From positions 35,314,194 through 35,378,193 of the forward strand of contig CP136069.1 in NCBI GenBank assembly GCA_032622095.1: 64,000 nucleotides of DNA, written 5' to 3'. A program made the position numbers and the translations under genes. The notes under the pieces are model-generated. The model saw only the letters and a list, made by a program, of their open reading frames with translations. It was not told where the DNA came from and made no database searches. The stretch comes from Siphonodentalium dalli. Taxonomy: Eukaryota > Mollusca > Scaphopoda > Gadilida > Siphonodentaliidae. This document shows, in pieces, positions 22,811-33,932 of the stretch (its first letter is position 1; each line of letters starts with the position of its first letter).

Positions 22811-23515
22811 TGTGGTCGCGTTTATTCTGCAAAAATCCACTGAAAATATGCCCCTCATTGACTTACCGATCTACAAGTCGTAGGCAGATTTTAATACAGC
22901 AAATTTGGTAGCAAAATTTGTGACTTATCCTCCGGCCTCTATGGTATACGCATACTCAGTCAAGATATGTGATAAAATGGAGGACAAATGACAGCCATTT
23001 GAGTATTTGCCATGGAAAAGCTGTGGTAAACTGATGAACCCATGGCAACATGTTGCCATGGCAATTTATTCCCAATTTCGAGGGCTGGGTTCCTAGTAAA
23101 CAAAATTAGTAATGCTCTAAAAATAGCCACATTTTCTGTACCAGTTCATGAAAATAATTGTGGTCGTGTTTATTCTGCAAAATTCCACTGAAAACATGCC
23201 CCTTACTGACTTACCGATCTATAAGTTGCAGGAAGATTTTAATACGGCAAATTGGGTAACAAAATTTGCGACTTATCCACCGGCCTCTATGGTATACGCA
23301 TACTCAGTCAAGATATGTGATAAAATGGAGGACAAATGACAATCATTTGAGTATTTGCCATGGAAAAGTCGTGGTAAACTGATGAACCCATGGCAACATG
23401 TTGCTGTGGAAATTTATTCCCAATCCAATTTAGAGGACTGGGTTCCTAGTAAACAAAATTAGTAATGCTCTAAAAATAGCCACATTTTCTGTACCAGTTC
23501 ATGAAAATAATTGGA
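22811..23515. repeat. Tandem duplication of a ~350-bp sequence
   Basis: 22811-23159 and 23160-23515 are very similar copies. The second keeps an open frame, MPLTDLPIYKLQEDF through SVKICDKMEDK, of which the first has an internal TAG. Not recognised as a known protein. Confidence 0.8.
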
Positions 23516-23649
23516 GAAAGGGAGAATTCCCCTGTGACAAGCTCCTCTTGACTGGTCTCCGGCTCAAACTTATTATTTTATATCCCCGAATCTATACAGA
23601 AAGTTCACGAACGAGAACATCTTTAAAATGTATTGAGTTCTAATTTGTC

Positions 23650-24012
23650 AAGATCTCCACTCATTCTATGTATCATACATGTACATATACACTGGTGTCA
23701 AGATCTGCACACATTCCACTTACCATACATATACACTGGTGACAAGATAGATCTCCATACATTCCATGTATCATACATACACATGCACTGGTGACAAGAT
23801 AGATCTCCATACATTCCATGTATCGTACATATACACTGGTGACAAGATCTGCACACATTCCACTTACCATACATATATATACACTGGTGACAAGATCTCC
23901 ACACATTCCACTTACCATACATATACACTGGTGACAAGATATATCTCCATACATTCCATGTATCATCCATATACACTGGTGACAAGATCTCCACACATTC
24001 CACGTACCATAT
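23650..24012. repeat. Minisatellite with CATATACACTGGTGACAAGAT units
   Basis: Six to seven units of about 54-62 bp with ATACACTGGTGACAAGAT followed by CTCCATACATTCCATGTATC or CTGCACACATTCCACTTACC. Confidence 0.85.
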
Positions 24013-24030
24013 ATATACAATCGTGAACAT

Positions 24031-24912
24031 AAATATTCACCATTTTATGTTTCTGTTGTATTTGTTGAGGCACTAACCACTATATTTAAAGCCACACACA
24101 GTGTTTGCAACTTCAGATTATGATGATATGAGCAGTATAAATATCAGTTAACATCACTTTTAAAACAATAGTCAGTTGTATTATTTGTGAAATTTGAGTT
24201 TATCATGACAGATTTTGAAGTGAATGTGCCTCCATTTTAAACCAACATAATTTTTTTTTACTGTCATTATTTCTTTAGATGGAATCTCAGAAAGTGGCAA
24301 TAGAAATTTGTTCTGTTTCCTAAAAATACTCTCAAAGGCCATGGAAAGTCAATTTCCAGTTTTTCAGGCCATAACATTTTGAAAAGTATATGTGCAATTT
24401 TATATAATATTTTTTATTTCGAAGCACAATGCCAATGAAGCATTCCTTTTCTGCACTTGCTAGCTCCGGGTCTAATTTCAGTTGCCGTGGCCTTTATTTC
24501 TCGAACAGATGCCATAAAACAAGTTAAATGACAGATTCCATATGATTTATTTCATCAAGAATCACCCAATGAAGTATCAATAGCATAATTTTACTGAGAT
24601 ATCGAAGTCGCAATTCATAGCTACTAATTTACAGTAATGAATCGGAAATCTGGACCAGGAAACAAATCTGTTCAATCTCACTTCCGTTCATGTTTGTATG
24701 GATAACGTACTGAAATTATTTCAAAGTGATTAAAAATTTCCCTAACAGAGTTATCGCAAATATAAAAGTCTCAGGACCATTCACGCAGGCCTAGGAAACA
24801 GGAAATTGACTTTGCATGGGCCTAAATCATAATATTTCATAAATTGTCTGAACACTATGTGTGACATTGAATACTTTTGTTAAGTTTTCATTTCATTGGA
24901 AATATATTTGTG
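24031..24912. other. Intergenic sequence, nothing recognised
   Basis: AT-rich with no long open frame, no clear repeat and no RNA gene that I can identify. Confidence 0.4.
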
Positions 24913-25165
24913 TTAACCCTTCCATGACTGGAGCTTCCTGAAAACAATGTGCCAATGCATTCTCTTATATATGCGAGTCTTCCATATAGAGCCTCGCATA
25001 TATAACAGAACACATTGGCCTAACAATATTTACCTTGACCTTGTAAGCCAGTGCATTCTCTTATATATTCGAGGCTCCCAATGGGAGACTCGCATATATT
25101 AGAGAATGCATTGGCACAGCATCTTTAATGATGCACCAGCGCAGCTCCCATCATGAAAGGGTTAA
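24913..25165. mobile_element. piggyBac-like MITE (CCCTTCCATGAC), complete
   Basis: TTAACCCTTCCATGACTGG at the left and CATCATGAAAGGGTTAA at the right, TTAA at both ends, and two hairpins of the GCATTCTCTTATATATGCGA type facing each other across a short spacer. Confidence 0.8.
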
Positions 25166-25299
25166 TAATAAATATGTTTCATGGTGATATTCTTATTCCT
25201 GTTAGTCATTAACGATCATGAGGCGGTTATAATATTATATTTTATTATTTATGCACATATATTTAGACACTGTTTACATATTGACATAGAGTACATCTT

Positions 25300-25812
25300 T
25301 AATTCTCTATAAGGTTACTGCTGAACACAGAATTGAAAGAGGGTGGAGTTTAGTGTGTTAATATCAGTATAATTCTCCATAAGGTTATTGCTGAGACCAG
25401 AATTGAAACAGTGCAGAGTTTAGTGTGTTAATATCAGTATAATTCTCCATAAGGTTACTGTTGAGAACAGGGTGGAGCTTAGTGTGTTAATATCAGTATA
25501 ATTCTCCATAAGGTTATTGCTGAGACCAGAATTGAAACAGGGTGGAGTTTAGTGTGTTAATATCAGTATAATTCTCCATAAGGTTACTGTTGAGAACAGG
25601 GTGGAGCTTAGTGTGTTAATATCAGTATAATTCTCCATAAGGTTATTGCTGAGACCAGAATTGAAACAGGGTGGAGTTTAGTGTGTTAATTTAAGTATAA
25701 TTCTCCATAAGGTTACTGTTGAGAACAGGGTGGAGCTTAGTGTGTTAATTTAAGTATAATTCTCTGTAAGGTTATTGCTGAAAACAGGGCGGAGTTTAGT
25801 GTGTTAAATAGT
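25300..25812. repeat. Minisatellite alternating 59/60-bp and 70-bp units
   Basis: Eight units built on AATTCTCCATAAGGTTA and GTGGAGTTTAGTGTGTTAAT. Longer units carry an extra CAGAATTGAAA segment. Confidence 0.85.
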
Positions 25813-27059
25813 CCATCATTCAGTGGCACTCAATTGGAGATTATGACTAGATAATATGGAGTATCCTGATATTAACACTTTCTTTACTAATTGGATTCAC
25901 CCATTCAGTTGTAAAGTATACATTGGTATGGTCTAATAATCATTTGGAGGGATGTAGTAAAAGCTAATAGTGCAGCGGCCAAACGCCAAAAGTGGTCGGG
26001 TACCCCTACCCACGGTAGAACAAGTTAAAACCAACTTTTTTTGAAGGAGATATATATACTCTTGATGAAAATGATAGTGTAAAATAACGGAATTGGTGGT
26101 GGCTATTCTCAAATCGACGATGAACGATACCCACCAGTGACTTTTTCCAGAAGTTAACGATTTTGGTAAAGTGAGCCCTGCGGCTATGTTCTAAGTTATT
26201 TGCCCACATTGTTGGTGTTAAAATTACTACAGCATACCATATCTGTACCTGATATGAAAAAAGTGTTGATTAATTTAGATTGTCCTGCCATTTGGAGCCG
26301 AAACATTTATTTTATGTTGAAAAATCGCTCTTTTTCACAAAAATAATATTTTTCAAACATTATCATTCAAATGGATATTGCAATAATGGTGCAATATTTA
26401 GTCCATATGGTGTAGTAGTTATCCGACAAGCATACGAGGAAAGAAGTTCACAGAAATTTTGAACGGTTTGCGAGATATTGGATTTTAGCTACCCCTCCCC
26501 CAAACACGTTTTTGGTCAAATAAATACATATATTAGATAACGACATTACAAACATTATCTAATTGATCTGAATGGGACCCAATATGAATATTGTACTGAA
26601 AGTTTTGTCCAGAGATACCGTTTAATTGATTACAGATGTGTTCAGGCTTTCAGACCCCCAGTTACAACAACAAGAACGGTTTTCCAGATATTGGAATTAG
26701 GTACCGCTCCCCCGGACGCGATTTGGTAGAAAAAATACATATTTATGATAACGACAACACATACCTTTCTAAATGATTCTAATGGGCATCTAATCATGAT
26801 TCGTGTGACACCGCGAGCGTGGTTATAGATGTCCTCATGTTTCCAAACCCCCAGTTACAACAACAACAAAACATGTTATTTTATATTAACACATATCGAC
26901 TTTGAGGAACTAACGTATTTGTTCTAAACGACACATAATATAGACTAACATAATCATACAGAACAAAATTATTGTTGCTTCCATAGTGATTGTTAGAGTC
27001 CCTCTAAATCGACCAATTTATAGAAACAATGGATATTGTATTTTATATCTCATAAACTA

Positions 27060-29640
27060 GTTTGACCAAGGTGGAAGCGTTAGTTCAAATATGTTCTATG
27101 TTTTGAGCCCCCCCCTGCCCTATTAGAAGTCTTGAACACACCACGAGCTGAAAGAATATGATCTGAATATTAAGAATCATGTAACTACAAAGGACAGTTA
27201 GATAAGGAAATATACAATGTTTATGGATGGATTTGTTTTTTCGAGAACACTCTACCAGGTTTAACGACCTGAACACGATACGAAATGAAGCTATATGCTC
27301 TCTATATTAACTGAGAGTGTGACTGGAATGTAGTACTATCAGAGAATACATAATTTGTATGGGTGGGTTGTGCCTGTGTCGCTTTACACAAAGTGGCTGA
27401 TAAATACGAAAGACAAATTTGCTATGTTTTGAGTATTTTATGTGGGACCCCTTTATAAGCCCATTTAAACTCTTGAACACACCATGCGCCGAATATATAT
27501 GCTTTTATTATTAACTTACAGTGTGAACGAAAGGTAGGGCTATCAGGGAATATACAATTTATATGGATAGTTTGGTTCCCAAAATCCTAGGGTATTTTAC
27601 AAAAGGCGGCTGGCAAATACCAAAGCTGAATATTTTCTTTGAGTACCCTACCCCATTTAAAGTCTTAAACACGCCAATTGATGGATATGTTCCCAATATT
27701 AACTGAGGTGTGGACAAATGGTAGGTAATTCAGGAAATATACATCTTCAGTGGGTGGGTTGGTTTCCGAATGTCTGGGACACTTTACAAAAAGTGGCTAG
27801 CAAAGATAAAGGCGAATTCTCACTGTTTGGCGTACCCATAACCCTTCTAAACTCTTTATCGCACACTGAACCGAATCTATATGCTCTCAATATTAACTGA
27901 GTGTGTGAACGAAAGGTAGTGCTGTCATGTAGTATGTACAATTTTATGGGTAGTTTGGTTCCCGAAATACTGGAGCACTTTACAAAAGGCAGCTGGAAAA
28001 TACGAAATGTTATTTTTTTTTTTTAGGTCACACTACCCCATTTGAAGTCTTGAACACACAATGAACCGAAGGGATATGCTCCCAATATTAACTGAGTGTG
28101 TAGAGAAATGGACGCTATATCAAGAGTATAGTATATCAGGGTCTTGAATGTCTGGGTCACTTTACAAAAAGCTGTTGGTGAAAGAGACCGGCGAATACTC
28201 TGTTTTGGGGGGACCCCATTAACCCATTTGATATCTTGATCACAGCATGAACTGAAGTTATATTCTCTCATACTCAGCTGAGTGTGTGATCGAAAGGTAT
28301 TGCTATCATGGGATTATTAATTGATATGGGTGATTTGGTTCCCCCGAAATCCTGGAACACTTTACAAAAAGCGGCTGGCAAACACGAAAGGCGAATTTTC
28401 TATGTTTTGAGGACCCCACTATCCCACTTGAAGTCTTAAACAAATGATATGCTCTCAATGTTAACTGAAGTTGTGGACAAATGGGAGTATTATCTGGAAA
28501 TACGAATCTGTTATGGATGAGATGGTTCCCGAAAGCCTATGGCACTTTACAAGAAGCGGCCGGCAAGCGAAAGGGCTAAATTGCACTGTCTCAGGGGACT
28601 CCAATCCCTATTTGAAGTCTTGAACACACCACTAGCTCAAGGCATATGCTATCACTATCACCCAAGATTGTGGCCGAATGGCTGTTCTGTCAGAAAAGAT
28701 GCAATGCTCTCGCGAGCCAACCGTTCGCGAGAACACCGTGGCACATTACACGAACTGAATGGATGTCAAACGACGATCTGGACAATTTTGTTTTGGCTAT
28801 TCTATCAAGAAATACACAATTGTTATAGATGGGTTGGTACCCGAAAGTCAGGGACACTTTACAAAAAGCGACTGGAAAATAAATAATGCGATTATTCAAT
28901 GTTTGTATTACCCCCTTCCCAATTTGAAGACTAGAACACACCACGAACTGGAACCATATCATCATTGACTGAGTGTATGGACAATGGGGAGTTAGTTGAA
29001 CAAGGACGTACACAATGTAAATAGATGGATTGGGTTCAGAAAGCATGAGCACTTAACGAAAAGTGGCTGCAAAATAAGAAAGGCAAAATTTTGAGAACCC
29101 CCTACTTTATTTGAAGTCTTGGAAGACACCACATAGTGGAATGATATGACCTCAATATTAACTGAGGGCTTGACCAAAGGTTAGTTTTTATCAGGATATA
29201 CATATGTGTTGGTTCCCTATTGTCTGCACCATGTGGCACTCCACAACAAGCGGCTGGCAAATGTTTACTGTTTTATGTACCCCTACCCTATTTTAAGTCT
29301 TGAACACATCATGTACTGAAGGCACATATATTGTGGCCGAAACTATGCGATATATAAGCTGTATTGGTTTCCGACAGCATGTGACACTGTACAAAAAGCG
29401 GCTGGCAAATTAAAAAAAATGCAATTTTAACTGTTTATGTGACACATACGCTATTTTAAATCATGAAAACACCACGAACTCGAGGGACATGCTCCCAGTT
29501 TATACGATATATAAGGCTGTATTGGTTTCCGACAGCATGTGACATTTTACAAAAAGCGGCTGGCAAATAAAACAAATTCTATTTGAACTGTTTATGTGAC
29601 AATTACGCTATTTTAAGTCACGAATACACAACTCGATGGA
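27060..29640. repeat. Degenerate satellite, ~190-bp unit, about 13 copies
   Basis: CACTTTACAAAAAGCGGCTGGCAAA-like words recur near 27383, 27595, 27780, 27972, 28160, 28360, 28543, 28745, 28855, 29050, 29240, 29390 and 29545. They are followed by TTGAAGTCTTGAACACACCA and TATTAACTGAGTGTG words in constant order. Confidence 0.8.
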
Positions 29641-29932
29641 CATGCTCCCAGTTTTAACTGAGTCTGTGGACATAGGGTAGTTCTATCAGGAGGTAAACAA
29701 TTATATGGGAGAGAGAGACTGTATGGGAGAAGTTAGGATGTAATCCAGTTGGAGCTGATTGGATACAATGATATACACATAGTTTCGTTGGAGCTGATTT
29801 GACACAATGATACACAGATGATGTTGTTTGCGTCATTGATATGTCCGTGAGATTACAGACGATCTGGTGGGGATAAATTTCGCGCTCAGTAGGGTTTCAA
29901 TGCTTTTCACGAAGTTTTAACAAATGACAGCG

Positions 29933-30165
29933 TTATGGAAATAGCTTTGTGTTCGAGATAAATGTTTGAACCCCGTCAACTATTTTAATATTTTCGCGAC
30001 GATTGAGTTGCTGTGTCCCACACAAAAGAGTATTTCTGATAAAATGACATTCAGTATGGCGCATAGAAGTTCAGTCCTAGGACCACTGTATTCAGGACAT
30101 TCCAATAAGTAATGATATGCTGTTTCTATTTTGCCACAATGACAGAGAGGTGATGTTTTAATGTG
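29933..30165 (-). pseudogene. 3' end of a non-LTR retrotransposon reverse transcriptase (relic)
   Basis: On the minus strand the frame reads KTSPLCHCGKIETAYHYLLE and then CPEYSGPRTELL. This is the Cys-rich C-terminal motif (CxCGxxE-H-LL-CPxY) common after the RT domain of CR1/Jockey-type non-LTR elements. A frameshift near 29985 leads to the final IVDGVQTFISNTKLFP and a stop. The reading frame continues on the far side of the MITE at 30167-30551 (LHSRLITLK). Confidence 0.7.
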
Positions 30166-30166
30166 A

Positions 30167-30551
30167 TTAACCCTTTACCCAACAGAAGGGCCCTGTGCCA
30201 ATGCATTCTCTTATATATGCGAGTCGACCATAGGTCGCCTCGCATATATAAGAGAATGCATTGGCTTAACACATTAAAAATTATTAAATTGTTAAAGAAT
30301 TTAAGAAAAAATGGTAAAAAGTGTTAAAAAAAGATTTTTTTTAGGCCAATGCATTCTCTTATATATGCGAGGCGACCTATGGTCGACTCGCATATATAAG
30401 AGAATGCATTGGCACAGGGCATAACTGTAACTATCACAATGTGGTCAAGGAGTCCAATGATATCCATATTTGTATGGTTTTATTGAGACAGACCGAAGAT
30501 ATTTTAGGCTGTTGAAGCTTGTTTTGGCCGGTTTGTTGGGTAAAGGGTTAA
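30167..30551. mobile_element. piggyBac-like MITE (CCCTTTACCCAACA), copy 1
   Basis: TTAACCCTTTACCCAACA and its complement end the element, with TTAA on both sides. Two hairpins of the GCATTCTCTTATATATGCGA type lie inside. It is nearly identical to the copy at 61522-61923. It interrupts a minus-strand retrotransposon frame. Confidence 0.87.
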
Positions 30552-30738
30552 TCGAGAATGGAGTACTTGTGATATGCAACACTTACTGTATGTAATAGCA
30601 AATAAAATGGGTTGTTGTTGTAATTTGGGGTCTGGAAGCCCGAACACGTCTTTAATCACTTAGGCAATGTCACCGGGCTCAATTTTCAGCATACGAATTA
30701 TGTTGGGTCCCATTATGATCAATTGGGAAATTTGGTAA

Positions 30739-31747
30739 AGTTCTGAACAATTCCTAGGAATCCATATAGATGAAAACCTGACTTTCAAAAAACACGTGTC
30801 CTCTGTTTGTTCAAAAATGGTGAATGCCATATACCACATCAATAAAGTTAAACACTTCTTTCCTGGTAGCGCACTTAAAACATTATATTATGCTCTAATA
30901 CAAAGCCATTTAGTCTACGCTGTTCAAATATGGGGACACGTCCCTGCGGTCAAAAAAATTTTCATGCTTCAAAAACGCGCAATACGAGTTATATGTAATA
31001 AGAAATATAGAAGCCACACAGAACCTCTCTTTAAAAAAGAAAATATACTCAAAATCTACGACATCCACAAAGTACAAGCGGCTGTTTTCATGCATGATTG
31101 GTATCATATGCGTTTAATAGAATCATTTACCGACATATTTTCCAAACGGAAAACAGGACCAGCCACCCGACAAAAGCACCCACTATTTAAAAAAAAACCA
31201 AGAACATCTTGGTCCCAACAACTACCATTACATTCCTTTCCAACCATATGGAACAACTTAGATAACGAATTTACATCATACCAATCCAGACACACATTTA
31301 AACGACGTTTACATGCCGATTGCATTAAAAAATATGCTGCAACAATTAAATGCAACAATCAAAGATGTCCCGACTGTGTAGTAGCTCCTCAATAAGTGAC
31401 TTCCCCTATACCGCAATCCTCAACCTCACTCAGTACATTCCTACTCGACTTTCAAGGAACAACCCACTGACAAGAAAGAGACAAACCATCGAGTAACCAA
31501 TAAACAATTTATCTAGACGTATACCCTCCATGTATATAATACAACCATTTTGTGATACATAATTATATAGCCGTGCATTGTACAAGAAATCATGACCGCC
31601 TATCATAACATCTTTTCATTTTTAAGGGGGTGGCAGTAAGACAGTCTAGCCTGACTATGCCACCCCTCGAATATACAACATAATATTTGTCAAATGTATT
31701 ATGCATTAATATGTGTATATTTAAATAAAATATCCTATCCTATCCTA
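30739..31747 (+). pseudogene. 5'-truncated non-LTR retrotransposon, C-terminal part of reverse transcriptase
   Basis: The plus-strand frame is open from about 30739 to the stop at 31393-31395. It reads FLGIHIDENLTFKKHVSSVC, then KTLYYALIQSHLVYAVQIWG, then LQKRAIRVICNKKYRSHTEP. LGIxID-LxxxxH and ALIxSHL-Y-xxWG are typical of the end of the RT domain in Jockey/CR1-type elements. The 3' UTR ends in (TATCC)n near 31730-31747. The endonuclease and catalytic RT motifs are absent. The insertion splits the right inverted repeat of the 6.3-kb element. Confidence 0.8.
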
Positions 31748-32317
31748 ACAAAAATATGTAATTTTTCGACCAAAAACGTGTTTGGGGGAGGGGTAGCTAA
31801 ATTCCATTATTTCGCAAATCGTTCTAAATTTCTGTTTTCTGCATATGCTTGGCAAATAACTGCTTCACCATAAGGATTAAATATTTCGGCATTATAGCAA
31901 TATCCATTTGAATGATAATGTTTGAAAAATAATATTTTTGTGAAAAAGTGCGATTTTTCAGCAAAAAATCAATGTTTCGGCTCCAAATGGCAGGAAAATC
32001 TAAATTAACCAACACTTTTTTCATATTAGATAGAGGTATGGTATGATATAGTAATTTTAACCCCAACAATATTGGCAAATAGGTTAGGTCATAGCCACAG
32101 GGCTCGCTTTACCAAACTCGTTAATTTCTGGAAAAAGTCACTGGTGGGTATCGCTCATCGTCGATTTGACAATAGCCACCACCAATTCCGTTATTTTTCA
32201 CTATCATTTTCGTCAACAGTATATATTTCTCCTTAAAAAAAAGTTGGTTTTAACTTGTTCTACCTTGGGTAGGGGTATCTCGAAAACTAGAGCTCTTTTT
32301 CGATTTGGCCGCTGCAC

Positions 32318-33063
32318 TATAATGACAGTCATACGAAAAGATAATATAAGTTCAGAAGGAATCCTATTAATTGCCCATTTGTTGAAAATTTCTTAAGGGG
32401 ACTACTCGTCCATGAGTAAATAAACGATTAAATAGATATTTGTTGAACTTGCTAGCTGATTATCCCTACAAATGAGTGAATAGAAATCAAGTAACATACC
32501 CTCAGCTCGTATCCAGTTATGAAGGGGTTGGAAACATTAATAATAAGTATTATTATATCCATAGAGTTTGCAGATGGTCATACTGTCTTTTGATTGGACG
32601 AAGCGCATTCACTTGTCTCAGAGATTAGTTTTGACCATTTAAGTGAACTATCACCTGCGCTATAGTCTTCAGACCAGTACCTGCCTGCTGATGTCACTAT
32701 CAGTGCGAGGCAAGAATTGTGTCAAGCGAACTATCGCCCGGTCTATAGACCTCAAACTATTTATCCGCCTGCTGACGTCACATCTGGCATTTAGCGAGAA
32801 TTGTGTCATATTATATTATAATTAAACACCTATTGTCTGCCGAGAGGTGAAATAGCGAGAACTATTTTCCACTGCAAGCTAGCATGACTATTGACCGAGG
32901 ACCATGGTCTACAGACTCTTGTCTGTGTTTACTTACATTGTTTGTTATGAGTTTTAATTTTATATAAATTATGAGTTATGCTGTACATTAGTTTCTTTGT
33001 TCTCTCCGAGCTCTCTCCCATGGTGAGCACTCTAATGTAGTTCATGTTATAACCTATAGGCCC
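32318..33063. other. Intergenic sequence beside the 6.3-kb element
   Basis: The first ~150 bp continue the interrupted ACTAAATGGATTC dispersed repeat (GACAGTCATACG, later TTGTTGAACTTGCTAGCTG). Two related ~70-bp blocks, AACTATCACCTGCGCTATAG at 32647 and AACTATCGCCCGGTCTATAG at 32730, form a short tandem duplication. Confidence 0.5.
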
Positions 33064-33425
33064 AAGCTTGAATTTAGTGTGTCTGACATTTGCAGAATGA
33101 GGTCCCCAGAGGATGAATTTAGTGACACAATCCCACGCGGAACCTCTTTCTGCTTAGGCCTCAACTGCTATGGAGACCTGGGATCAGATTGAAGTTCCAC
33201 AAGTTGGTGATGTCCACCCATTAGTCACATTGATTATGCATTTTATTTTCTGCAAATTAGGGGATATAGAATGTATTAATTTTAGACTAGATACTACCTA
33301 GAAGATGACGCCTAAGCAGAATGAGGTCTCCAGAGGGTGAATTTGGTGATGCTAGCCCTCCATGCAGGGTAAATTCATCCTTTGGGACCTCATTCAGCAG
33401 ATGTCAGAAACACTACATCCAGGCT
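33064..33425. mobile_element. Long-form MITE of the AAGCCTTGAAATAGTG family
   Basis: AAGCTTGAATTTAGTGTGTC at the left, CACTACATCCAGGCTTG at the right, and the full spacer with GGAGACCTGGGATCAGATTG and TTGATTATGCATTTTA. Confidence 0.7.
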
Positions 33426-33439
33426 TGTATAGGCCATTC

Positions 33440-33563
33440 AAGCCTTGAAATAGTGAGTCTGTCATTTGCAGAATGAGGTCCCCAGAGGGTGAATTTAGTG
33501 ATGCTACCCCGCATAGTGGGCTAGCATCACCAAATTCACCGTTTGGGGACCTCATTCTGCTTA
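33440..33563. mobile_element. Truncated MITE of the AAGCCTTGAAATAGTG family
   Basis: Left terminus and first hairpin only; it stops where the next inverted-repeat element begins. Confidence 0.65.
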
Positions 33564-33932
33564 GGCCATAATCAAAAAATTCCTAGTTTATCATCAGCGC
33601 CCGCCCCTATATTTTGGTGCCGCCCCATTTTTTATATTATGGGGTTTCTTTAAATACAGAGGGACGCCGATAAAAATCGCATCGTTGACAATATTCATAA
33701 TGGCATCAAATGACTTCCACCTTCAGTGGGCACTCCACATGTGTATATTGTTGATCTTTTTTCCCATTGACTGGTTTTCCATGCAATCACTTCCCATTTT
33801 AGGAACATGTAAATTGGTAAAAAGGGTCATTTGGAATAAAAAATAAAATCCCCCCCCCCCCCCCCCCCCCGACCCATTTAAAAAAAAAAAGTTTATGATA
33901 AACTAGGAATTTATTTATTATGGCCTAATCAT
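33564..33932. mobile_element. Inverted-repeat element with a poly-C tract
   Basis: TAGGCCATAAT then AATTCCTAGTTTATCAT at the left, and ATGATAAACTAGGAATT then ATTATGGCCTA at the right. About 22 consecutive C and then a run of A lie at 33849-33892. Confidence 0.6.

Larger units (their letters stand above)
25980..32317. mobile_element. 6.3-kb element with long terminal inverted repeats and internal satellite
   Basis: GTGCAGCGGCCAAA at the left and TTTGGCCGCTGCAC at the right are bordered by TA. Inverted similarity continues inward for about 700 bp (25980-26695 against 31748-32317 plus 30600-30738). The interior holds a ~190-bp satellite, an antisense retrotransposon remnant, a TTAA MITE and a sense retrotransposon remnant inside the right arm. 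No transposase is visible. It is inserted in a copy of the ACTAAATGGATTC dispersed repeat (left part ~25870-25975). Confidence 0.65.

Noticed and set aside
23673-24030. Frames of about 110 codons on the minus strand in 23.6-24.0 kb.
   Set aside because: They are translations of the CACTGGTGACAAGAT minisatellite.
30796-31395. 199-codon protein starting at 30796 as an intact gene.
   Set aside because: It starts at GTG within an open RT frame that extends upstream to about 30739; it is a truncated retrotransposon end.
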